Below, in pieces: positions 1-6,439 of a DNA stretch of 64,000 nt. The translations under genes were made by a program, and so were the position numbers. The stretch comes from [Eubacterium] eligens ATCC 27750 (GTDB taxonomy: Bacteria > Bacillota > Clostridia > Lachnospirales > Lachnospiraceae): NCBI RefSeq assembly GCF_000146185.1, contig NC_012778.1, positions 1,247,001-1,311,000 of the forward strand, read 5' to 3'. The notes beneath the pieces are model-generated. The model ran no database searches and had not been told where the DNA came from. It saw only the letters and a list, made by a program, of their open reading frames with translations. How positions within the stretch are numbered: the stretch's first letter is position 1; each line of letters begins with the position of its first letter.

Positions 1-300
1 CTGATTAGAAAGAAGAGAAAACACATCATTACGGTAAGTCTTATCCGATACGCTTGAATTAGTATCTGCACCTGTAAAAAGCAATTCTCTTGCAGCCTGA
101 AATTTAAGATTAATACAAGGAAGTGGCAGTCTCTTGGCATTAGTAACAACTTCCGTAATATTAACAATATCATCCTTAACCACATGCTTTTTATCAAATT
201 CAAGACTCACTGTAAGATTTTTATTCCAGTTATATCTGTACACAAGCTTTACAGCAAGGTACACAATCAGTACACCTAAAAGCATTAACAAAACATTCAT
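1..300 (-). CDS. DUF58 domain protein, N-terminal part (cut by the left edge)
   Basis: Only the first 100 codons are in the window; the gene continues past base 1. The product begins MNVLLMLLGVLIVYLAVKLV, a single N-terminal membrane segment, followed by a beta-rich stretch (residues about 28-80) with hydrophobic alternation as in DUF58 proteins. Its ATG overlaps the TAA of the upstream MoxR ATPase in a TAATG junction, which implies translational coupling. MoxR-DUF58 pairs are a very common bacterial arrangement, thought to act as a chaperone system at the membrane. The family call rests mostly on this context, because the diagnostic C-terminal part is missing. Confidence 0.75.
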   Translation of the reverse strand, partial: MNVLLMLLGVLIVYLAVKLVYRYNWNKNLTVSLEFDKKHVVKDDIVNITEVVTNAKRLPLPCINLKFQAARELLFTGADTNSSVSDKTYRNDVFSLLSNQ

Positions 301-1235
301 TATCTATTCCAATCTTCAGTAGGAACTGCTGTTTTCGAGACAACATTGCCTATGATCTGTTCTTTATTATCTCTGTTCATAAAACCAGCCTGTAAAACAA
401 GTCTGTGTGCCCATACATATGGTGCCAAAATCTTAATATCCTCTGGCACAACATAATCTCTGCCTGCGACATACGCATATGCTCTTGCAGCATTCAGCAT
501 GCCAAGTGTTCCTCTTGGACTGACACCTGTTAATACATTTTCTTCATTTCTTGTCATTCTTGCAAGTTCAACAATATACTCAATAAGCACCGGATGAATG
601 TATACATTCTTAACATCTTCCTTCATTGCTATAATATCCTCACATGTTGCCACTTTTTCAAGAGTTATTTCCGGATTAGAAGTAAGGAATCTGTTAAGAA
701 TGAGTACCTCATCATCTTTTTCCGGGTAGCCCATATTAATCTTCATAAGGAATCTGTCAAGCTGTGCCTCTGGAAGCTGATATGTTCCTGCTGTTTCAAT
801 TGGATTCTGCGTTGCAATTACTATAAAAGGTTCTGCCAGTTTAGAATATTCTCCATCAACAGTAACCTGATGTTCTTCCATACACTCAAGAAGTGCCGAC
901 TGAGTTCTCGGTGTTGCCCTGTTAATCTCATCAGCAAGAATAACATTAGCAAATACAGGACCTCTTCTGAATACGAACTCCCCCTCTTTCTGGTTATACA
1001 CATGTACGCCTGTTATATCAGACGGCAAAAGATCTGGTGTAAACTGAATTCTTGAAAATTCACCATCTATACTTTTGGCAAATGATTTCGCCATCATAGT
1101 CTTTCCTGTTCCCGGAACATCTTCAAGAAGAACATGTCCACCGGCAATAATACTTGTCAGAACCAGTTCTGAAACATTTCTCTTACCCACAATCACCTTA
1201 CTTACATTATCTAATATATCTGAAGCCTTACTCAT
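300..1235 (-). CDS. MoxR family AAA+ ATPase
   Basis: A 311-residue AAA+ ATPase. Visible motifs are Walker A (DVPGTGKT, residues about 39-46), Walker B (VILADEINR, about 98-106) and a sensor-1-like VIATQNP (about 141). The MoxR family generally helps assemble or activate membrane or metal-containing proteins together with DUF58/VWA partners. I start at ATG 1235 because a GGAGGTAT site lies just upstream; the open frame extends 22 codons further, but that part has no ribosome site and runs into the promoter. The stop codon overlaps the start of the DUF58 gene. Substrate unknown. Confidence 0.92.
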   Translation of the reverse strand: MSKASDILDNVSKVIVGKRNVSELVLTSIIAGGHVLLEDVPGTGKTMMAKSFAKSIDGEFSRIQFTPDLLPSDITGVHVYNQKEGEFVFRRGPVFANVILADEINRATPRTQSALLECMEEHQVTVDGEYSKLAEPFIVIATQNPIETAGTYQLPEAQLDRFLMKINMGYPEKDDEVLILNRFLTSNPEITLEKVATCEDIIAMKEDVKNVYIHPVLIEYIVELARMTRNEENVLTGVSPRGTLGMLNAARAYAYVAGRDYVVPEDIKILAPYVWAHRLVLQAGFMNRDNKEQIIGNVVSKTAVPTEDWNR

Positions 1236-1271
1236 AATACCTCCTCGTAACACGAAATTTAAACTCAGATA

Positions 1272-1301
1272 ATTATAACAAAAACACTGCCAGAACAGCA
1301 A
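1272..1301 (-). promoter_or_regulatory. Putative sigma-A promoter of the MoxR operon
   Basis: On the minus strand TTGCTG is followed by an 18-base spacer and TATAAT. The -35 element lies inside the hairpin of the upstream terminator, so terminator and promoter are nested. Read by eye. Confidence 0.5.
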
Positions 1302-1316
1302 GTGTCTGACAGTGTT
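1277..1316 (-). terminator. Intrinsic terminator after the Lrp/AsnC gene
   Basis: Minus-strand stem AACACTG-T-CAGA / TCTG-G-CAGTGTT (12 pairs with one G-U) with a 10-base loop, followed by TTTTTG. Confidence 0.8.
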
Positions 1317-1349
1317 AATAGGTTAAATAATTATGAACTTTTGATGAAT

Positions 1350-1805
1350 TTAATTATCTGTAGGCATCTCCTGATTAACATCAATACCTCTTGGAGCAAC
1401 AGGTGTTGAGAACACAATCTGTGTACTTGTTCTTCCGAACTTCTGAAGCTGGCCGATAAATGTATCAAGTTCCATGGTACTTGGGAACATAACCTTTAAT
1501 AGCATTGAATAATTACCTGTTACACAGTTGCATTCAACAACATTAGGGCATGATTTGATAAATGGATAGAAATCCGGTTTCTGTACAGGAGCAACTTCAA
1601 GATTAATAAACGCAGTAATATGATATCCCAGCTTTAACTGATTAATCTTAACTTCATAACCTTCAATAATTTCTTCCTTCTCAAGCCTTTCAATTCTTGC
1701 TGAAACCGCAGGTGATGAAAGGAAAACATTTTCGGCAAGAGCCTTTAAAGGCATCCTTGCATTCTGCTGTAATAATGTAATTATCTTCTTATCGATTTTA
1801 TCCAT
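1350..1805 (-). CDS. Lrp/AsnC family transcriptional regulator
   Basis: A 151-residue regulator. It has an N-terminal winged helix-turn-helix (residues about 1-60, beginning MDKIDKKIITLLQQNARMPL) and a C-terminal RAM/AsnC ligand-binding domain (about 65-145). The family responds to amino acids and forms octamers on DNA. The start at 1805 is set by GGAGGTTA seven bases upstream; a longer frame to 1871 would read through the leader hairpin. The gene is monocistronic, with its own promoter, leader hairpin and terminator, which points to regulation at the leader as well as at the promoter. Target genes and ligand cannot be told from the sequence. Confidence 0.9.
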   Translation of the reverse strand: MDKIDKKIITLLQQNARMPLKALAENVFLSSPAVSARIERLEKEEIIEGYEVKINQLKLGYHITAFINLEVAPVQKPDFYPFIKSCPNVVECNCVTGNYSMLLKVMFPSTMELDTFIGQLQKFGRTSTQIVFSTPVAPRGIDVNQEMPTDN

Positions 1806-1857
1806 GGTGTTAACCTCCAGATTATAATATTCATTGTTTAATGCTATTAATTTAACC

Positions 1858-1902
1858 AAAAAAGGAGACAATCCTAGCGTTGCTGCTAAAATCGTCCCCT
1901 TT
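1858..1902 (-). terminator. Terminator-like leader hairpin (possible attenuator) before the lrp-type gene
   Basis: The minus strand forms an 18-pair stem (with G-U pairs) from 1902-1885 and 1878-1861 with a six-base loop, followed directly by TTTTTT. It lies between a good promoter (1927-1955) and the ribosome site of the Lrp gene, so transcripts from that promoter must read through it. It could instead end antisense transcripts leaving the helicase gene upstream. Confidence 0.65.
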
Positions 1903-1926
1903 GACTTAAATTATTAACTTATGCAT

Positions 1927-1955
1927 AATATACACCTTACATAATAAAATAGCAA
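1927..1955 (-). promoter_or_regulatory. Putative promoter of the Lrp/AsnC gene
   Basis: TTGCTA, 17-base spacer, TATATT on the minus strand. The start site would lie about 20 bases before the leader hairpin. Confidence 0.6.
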
Positions 1956-2045
1956 GTCTTTTTTCTTTATTTTCATTGCTTTTATACATAATTTTTGTTA
2001 GAGTAGAGAAAATACTAAAGCCATTACTGGCAGAACGGAGACATT

Positions 2046-2357
2046 ATGGAGAATAATAATCAGGAATATAACACAGTAACTCTGATGCTTGACGATAACA
2101 CAGAATGTGAATGTGCAATAATACGCATATTCCCTGCTGGAGATAACGACTATATTGCTCTTCTTCCACTTGAGGGAGAAGCTGCAGACAACGATGAGGT
2201 ATATCTCTACAGATACAAGGTTGAAGGTGACAACGAACCTGTACTTGAGAATATTGAATCTGATGATGAATACGAGCTTGTATCTGAAGCATTCGATGAA
2301 GAATTAGATGCTATGGAGTATGAAGATCTGTACGAAGAAGAGGATAACGAGCAGTAA
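2046..2357 (+). CDS. DUF1292 family protein
   Basis: A 103-residue, very acidic protein. The core is a short beta-rich DUF1292 fold (residues about 9-70: VTLMLDDNTECECAIIRIF and YIALLPLEG are the family's typical strands). The tail (about 75-103) is almost entirely Glu and Asp. DUF1292 proteins are small, widespread in Firmicutes and of unknown function. A weak CGGAG lies 7-8 bases before the ATG. The last 47 bases overlap, tail to tail, the end of the helicase gene on the other strand. Confidence 0.88.
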   Translation: MENNNQEYNTVTLMLDDNTECECAIIRIFPAGDNDYIALLPLEGEAADNDEVYLYRYKVEGDNEPVLENIESDDEYELVSEAFDEELDAMEYEDLYEEEDNEQ

Positions 2358-4167
2358 GAATCTCTTCTAAAAAGCGTGAACGGGTTGTATCTTTATTGTA
2401 CCTCTGCTTGGGGGACAGAAGATACAACTTTTCTTTTGCCCTTGTCATTGCAACATAAAAAAGTCTTCTTTCCTCTTCTATCTGCTCATCAAGAACTGCC
2501 TTATTATACGGTATTATCCCCTCACATACATCCATCACCATCACGATCTTATATTCAAGCCCTTTAGAGCCATGCATTGTAAGCATATGCACACCTTCCA
2601 CCGTGTTGTTCCTACGCTGAGTATCACACTGCTTAAGGTATTCTGTAATACCATCAAGCCATTGTGAGAGGCTCATATACCGCGACGCCCTGTGTGCCAG
2701 TTCATCAAGCACATTATATAATTCTTCCTTATCAGCCTTATGTTCATATATATAATTTCTTATATATTCATCGTAGCCAATACCCTTTCTTATATAATTA
2801 ACTGCCGCAAATGGAGACATATTTCTTATCATGTTAATATCAGATGCCAGCTTTTCCACCTGTTCACTCATCTGTTCATTTCTTTCACAGCTTCTCTTCA
2901 ATGCATTAATATCTGCCGGCTGTGTAATATATGAACGGGTTATATATCGGATTGGTTTATTAATAATACGCAGAAAGTCCATTCTTTCCCTGCTTCCAAG
3001 TGCAATCCTTATATATGTCAGAATATCCTTACTTATCCAGTGCTCATATACATCCTGTACTGCCGAATAATCACAGCATGGAATCCCGTCACTTTCAAGC
3101 CTTGACATATACATATTCCCAATCACATTAGTTCTTGATAACACAGCAATGTCATCAGCAGCTATTCCGCTGTCAATAAGTCTTCTTATCTCAGATGTAA
3201 CAAATGCTTTCTCATCATTCAGGCTGTTAAATTCATATATAAACACAGAATCTCCTTGTGAATTGTAGGTCGTTATATCTTTATAATAACGTTGCTCATT
3301 TTCCTCTGCTACAGCCCTTGAAGCAAGCACAATATTGCCCGTTGACCTGTAATTAATACACATGTCAATTCTTACTGCATCACTATAATACTTATTGAAA
3401 TCTAACATTATCTGTGGAGCAGAACCTCTGAATCCATATATACTCTGGTCATCATCCCCCACCACGAAAAGATTCCTGTATCCGTCAGCAAGAATCCTCA
3501 CAACATCAAACTGAGCCTTATTGATATCCTGAAACTCGTCAACCAAAATGTACTTATACTTATTCTGCCACGCCTTCCTGTAATCTTCCCTCTGCATCAG
3601 TAGGTCACGACATAGTCCTATCATGTCATCAAAATCAATCAGATGCTTTTTTACAAGCATATCATCATAAGCCATGTATATTATTCTGAAACTCTGTTGT
3701 GGAACAGACATGCTCTCATATTCATCTATATTAACAGCTTCACCCTTAACACGGCTTATCTCAGATAAAACACTTGCTACAGCTTCCTTCTCATCATCAT
3801 ACTCCAGTTCAAGTCTGCACATCTGGTCTTTCACGAATTCATGCTGTACCTGTGGCTTAATAATGCAGCGTGCAGAATAATTATATGCAGCCTTAAGTAT
3901 TGTAAAAAATACTGCATGAAATGTACCAAATGTTACTGCAGAGTTTCTGCCCTCTGACAACCCCTTAAACTTAAGCTTCATCTGTTCGGCAGCAGCCTTA
4001 GTAAATGTAATAACAAGAATATCAGATGGATTGACCCCACACCTGTCAATAAGATATCTTACCCTGTGAGTAAGAACAGTTGTCTTTCCCGACCCCGGTC
4101 CGGCAATTACCATACACGGTCCTTTATTATGTTGTATAGCCTGTATCTGTGCTTCATTAAACTGCAA
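2311..4167 (-). CDS. UvrD/PcrA-like ATP-dependent DNA helicase (short form)
   Basis: A superfamily 1A helicase of about 618 residues. Motifs run in order: Walker A GPGSGKTTVLTHR near the N-terminus, DEFQD at about 210, GDDDQSIYGFRG at about 240, TMHGSKGLEYK at about 527 and VAMTRAKEKL at about 570. It unwinds DNA 3' to 5' in repair or replication restart. It is about 100 residues shorter than PcrA or UvrD, a size common in Clostridia. The longest frame begins with GTG at 4176, but AAGGGG touches that codon. TTG at 4167 is eight bases after the same AGGGG and gives an N-terminus like UvrD (MQFNEAQIQAI), so I prefer it. Confidence 0.88.
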   Translation of the reverse strand: MQFNEAQIQAIQHNKGPCMVIAGPGSGKTTVLTHRVRYLIDRCGVNPSDILVITFTKAAAEQMKLKFKGLSEGRNSAVTFGTFHAVFFTILKAAYNYSARCIIKPQVQHEFVKDQMCRLELEYDDEKEAVASVLSEISRVKGEAVNIDEYESMSVPQQSFRIIYMAYDDMLVKKHLIDFDDMIGLCRDLLMQREDYRKAWQNKYKYILVDEFQDINKAQFDVVRILADGYRNLFVVGDDDQSIYGFRGSAPQIMLDFNKYYSDAVRIDMCINYRSTGNIVLASRAVAEENEQRYYKDITTYNSQGDSVFIYEFNSLNDEKAFVTSEIRRLIDSGIAADDIAVLSRTNVIGNMYMSRLESDGIPCCDYSAVQDVYEHWISKDILTYIRIALGSRERMDFLRIINKPIRYITRSYITQPADINALKRSCERNEQMSEQVEKLASDINMIRNMSPFAAVNYIRKGIGYDEYIRNYIYEHKADKEELYNVLDELAHRASRYMSLSQWLDGITEYLKQCDTQRRNNTVEGVHMLTMHGSKGLEYKIVMVMDVCEGIIPYNKAVLDEQIEEERRLFYVAMTRAKEKLYLLSPKQRYNKDTTRSRFLEEILTARYPLLRTDLHTP

Positions 4168-4269
4168 AAGCGGCACCCCTTATAATAATCTTACACAAAC
4201 AAATGTATACTAAGATTATATAAGTATGTCGCTATTATGTCAATTCAATAATATATATTTTATATTTTA

Positions 4270-4770
4270 TTAATAACTTGTTATATTATCATCAGAATCA
4301 TCAGTATTAGATATATCCTTGATAACAACATAATATTCAACCTGTGGATTAACCTGTACAAGAACCCTGTCACCCTTCTTATGTCCAAGAAGAGCCTTGC
4401 CGAGAGGCGACTCTATACTGATCATTCCGCTTAACGAATCAGCCCTGATTGTAGTAACAATCTTAATAGTCTCAGTGCTTTCATCATCCTCATACAATAC
4501 CTCAACCGTATTATTAACACCAACCTCATCATCTGCTGATGAATCATCAATAACAGTCGCATTCTTAATAGTTCTCTGCAGGTATCTTATTCTACTCTCG
4601 TTCTTATTCTTAAACCTTTTCGCTGCATGATACTCGAAATTCTCACTTAAATCACCCTGAGCCCTTGTCTCCTTGACATCATCAAGTGCAGCCTTTCTTA
4701 CCTCATGTATCCTGTACTCAATCTCTTCTTCCATCTTTTTGATATCATTCTTAGTAAGTTCGTGTCCCAT
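4270..4770 (-). CDS. greA: Transcription elongation factor GreA
   Basis: A 166-residue GreA/GreB family protein. The N-terminal coiled-coil finger (residues about 5-75) carries the signature QGDLSENFEYHAAK; a C-terminal FKBP-like domain (about 85-158) contains SPLGKALLGHKKGD. GreA enters the secondary channel of RNA polymerase and stimulates cleavage of backtracked transcripts. AGAAGGA lies 5 bases before the ATG. The tail (SNTDDSDDNITSY) is acidic and longer than usual. Length and motifs fit a working gene. Confidence 0.94.
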   Translation of the reverse strand: MGHELTKNDIKKMEEEIEYRIHEVRKAALDDVKETRAQGDLSENFEYHAAKRFKNKNESRIRYLQRTIKNATVIDDSSADDEVGVNNTVEVLYEDDESTETIKIVTTIRADSLSGMISIESPLGKALLGHKKGDRVLVQVNPQVEYYVVIKDISNTDDSDDNITSY

Positions 4771-4848
4771 ATCTATCCTTCTTTCTTACCTTTTAATCAA
4801 TGAAATAATATGAGTATATTTTGCCCTTTTAAGATACATTTTGCAAGT

Positions 4849-5016
4849 CTATTCTGTCTCGACTTTAAGTGTCTTGATTCCAAATATAAAATACAGCACA
4901 TGGAAAAGCCATACAAAGCCAAGAATAATTCTTCCAACCGGCACAGCATGCATCATAATAAATCCGATGCTCATAAGAATTGTAACCGTAACCATTATTC
5001 TAATCTTGGTTTTCAT
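4849..5016 (-). pseudogene. Small YbaN/DUF454-like membrane protein, C-terminal half only
   Basis: A 55-codon frame beginning MKTKIRIMVTVTILMSIGFI, with two hydrophobic segments and a charged end IKTLKVETE. In my judgement it matches the C-terminal half of the YbaN (DUF454) inner-membrane family, whose normal length is roughly 120 residues; the N-terminal half is missing. It follows the ABC-exporter remnant with an ATGA overlap (alternative ATG at 5022) and has AAGGG upstream, so it may still be translated. It is either the relic of a longer gene or a genuine micro-protein. Confidence 0.5.
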
Positions 5017-5018
5017 AG

Positions 5019-5324
5019 TCATCCCTTTACCCTGCCGTTCTCAACACAGTACACCTTTATATTTTTCTCTCCATATGAGAATGTAACATTTTCAGCAGCA
5101 GCGCCCTTAAATTCAATGCTCTCACAGCCTGTAACATCCTTGGTAACCGGCTGTTCATCAAGAATATCCAACACTCTGTTTCCTGCTGTAAATGTGTTCT
5201 GCAATATACTTCCAAGATTAGCAAGATTAAGCGTTAGTTCCATTCTTTTTGAATACTTCTCTGCTTTTTCTTTTTCCTTAGCAGTAAGCACCGGTTTACG
5301 CGGTGTTTCCATTGAATCAGACAT
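5019..5324 (-). pseudogene. Internally deleted ABC exporter remnant (about 101 codons)
   Basis: A 101-residue frame with an excellent ribosome site (AAGGAGGA, 4 bases before ATG). Residues about 38-82 (NLANLGSILQNTFTAGNRVL, then AAAENVTFSYGEKNI) read like the junction between the membrane domain and the ATPase domain of an ABC exporter. The frame then jumps to VYCVENGRVKG, which resembles a strand near the end of such an ATPase domain. Walker A, signature and Walker B motifs are absent, so a deletion inside the ATPase domain is the simplest reading. The first 30 residues (MSDSMETPRKPVLTAKEKEK) are charged and unlike a transporter. It cannot transport anything as it stands. Confidence 0.6.
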
Positions 5325-5356
5325 ACAATCCTCCTTAGCAAAAATAAGCATATTGT

Positions 5357-5372
5357 TAGAAATTGCTAACCA
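5357..5372. promoter_or_regulatory. Palindromic operator-like site (GTTAG-N6-CTAAC)
   Basis: GTTAGAAATTGCTAAC has five-base perfect arms and sits 33 bases before the start of the ABC remnant. The form is like MarR-family operators, which often control ABC exporter operons. No MarR gene is present nearby. Confidence 0.4.
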
Positions 5373-5458
5373 CATGTTTAAAACGATATTCTAATTTAGT
5401 TGTAATTTCAACTATAATCTTACACAATAAATGATGTAAATATATTTTACTTTTTTGC

Positions 5459-5486
5459 TTGCACTTCCCTGCAGATACGCTATAAT
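5459..5486 (+). promoter_or_regulatory. Putative tRNA-Pro promoter
   Basis: TTGCAC, 16-base spacer and a perfect TATAAT, 22 bases before the tRNA. The spacing fits a start just ahead of the mature 5' end. Confidence 0.6.
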
Positions 5487-5507
5487 ATATAAGTCACATT
5501 TAAGCAT

Positions 5508-5581
5508 CGGCGTGTGGCTCAGTTTGGTAGAGCGCGTGGTTCGGGACTACGAGGCCGCAGGTTCAAATCCTGTCACGCCGA
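5508..5581 (+). tRNA. tRNA-Pro (anticodon CGG)
   Basis: A complete cloverleaf: acceptor stem CGGCGTG/CACGCCG, D arm with GCTC/GAGC, anticodon loop TTCGGGA (anticodon CGG, reading CCG) on stem CGTGG/CTACG, and T arm GCAGG-TTCAAAT-CCTGT. The discriminator base is A and CCA is not encoded. The gene stands alone with its own promoter and terminator. Confidence 0.96.
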
Positions 5582-5583
5582 CT

Positions 5584-5628
5584 AAAAAGCTCATGGGAAT
5601 TATTTTATTAATCTCCATGAGCTTTTTT
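5584..5628. terminator. Bidirectional terminator between tRNA-Pro and the thiamine transporter gene
   Basis: Stem AAAAGCTCATGG/CCATGAGCTTTT with an 18-base loop. T runs follow on both strands, so it serves the tRNA (plus) and the gene ending at 5634 (minus). Confidence 0.85.
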
Positions 5629-5633
5629 ATTTT

Positions 5634-6299
5634 CTATACAAAATTATTTTTAACATAAACAAGTGCCTTATTAACGGCTGGCAATGATATAACCATAAGT
5701 GTTATCACTGCTTCAAGTCCAATATAAGAGGCATTATATACTATTGAATAAAGCACGGCACTGTTAAAAAAATCCGGAGTGTATACGGCAAAGAATATCC
5801 ATCCAGACAGAAATGAACATATAAATCTTCCTATAACTCCAGCTATATATCCCTTAACAAGCCCATGCTTTGAACCAGTGAATATTCCTGATAATCCAAG
5901 TGCACCAAACCCTAATATATAATCAAGCATAACCTGTGGAATATTCAAAATATATGGATCAAGTATCAACTGTATAATTCCATATGCAACAGCTGCTGTT
6001 AATCCTGCCTTTATTCCATACCAATACCCTACGAGTACAATAAAAAGCATACTAAATAATGTTACAGAACCCCCCATCGGAAGTCTAATAACCCTAATCA
6101 TAGAAGTTACCACGGCCAGTGCAATTGCCATTGCTGCAAATGCAATATGTTTCGCATTATTTTTCTTATTGCAGTCTCTCGCAACGCAGCCAATTATCAG
6201 TAGTGCAACACATAAAATTATAAGTACAGCGTAGCCTGCTCCTTTAAGACTATATGTTACCCCACTGTCATTAACCATTTTCTCAACTAAAAAACTCAT
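5634..6299 (-). CDS. ThiT-like energy-coupled thiamine transporter S component
   Basis: A 221-residue membrane protein with about six hydrophobic segments. The central stretch GGSVTLFSMLFIVLVGYWYG, followed by KAGLTAAVAYGIIQLIL and VMLDYILGFGALGLSG, follows the ThiT pattern of ECF-type substrate-binding components. Such proteins bind thiamine and work with a shared EcfA/EcfA'/EcfT module, which is not in this window. A long N-terminal extension (about 45 residues with an extra hydrophobic segment) precedes the ThiT core. The start is fixed by AAGGAAG before ATG 6299. No thiamine pyrophosphate riboswitch was found in the leader, which is unusual for this gene. Substrate assignment is by similarity. 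Confidence 0.82.
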   Translation of the reverse strand: MSFLVEKMVNDSGVTYSLKGAGYAVLIILCVALLIIGCVARDCNKKNNAKHIAFAAMAIALAVVTSMIRVIRLPMGGSVTLFSMLFIVLVGYWYGIKAGLTAAVAYGIIQLILDPYILNIPQVMLDYILGFGALGLSGIFTGSKHGLVKGYIAGVIGRFICSFLSGWIFFAVYTPDFFNSAVLYSIVYNASYIGLEAVITLMVISLPAVNKALVYVKNNFV

Positions 6300-6339
6300 A
6301 ATCTTCCTTTCTTTCGCACCTCATTTAAGTACTTTCAAA

Positions 6340-6368
6340 AGATTATCTGTTTCTCTTATAAATGTCAA
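6340..6368 (-). promoter_or_regulatory. Promoter of the ThiT-like gene
   Basis: Minus strand TTGACA, 17-base spacer, TAATCT. The -35 begins directly after the T run of the pectinesterase terminator. Confidence 0.7.
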
Positions 6369-6416
6369 GAAAAACCCAGAGCATGACATTAACTAACTTA
6401 ACGACTGCTCTGGGTT
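6368..6416 (-). terminator. Intrinsic terminator after the pectinesterase gene
   Basis: Minus-strand stem AACCCAGAGCA/TGCTCTGGGTT followed by TTTTC. Confidence 0.85.
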
Positions 6417-6439
6417 AATATGTTTTTTATTGCTTTGAA

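Noticed and set aside
594-1055. Long plus-strand frame opposite the MoxR gene.
   Set aside because: No ribosome site and the minus strand has complete AAA+ motifs.
4810-5394. Plus-strand frame of about 190 codons over the ABC remnant.
   Set aside because: Composition is antisense-like and the minus strand has strong ribosome sites and family resemblance.
6300-6345. Possible thiamine pyrophosphate riboswitch before the ThiT-like gene.
   Set aside because: The short leader has neither the CTGAGA nor the ACCTGAT-type core sequences.
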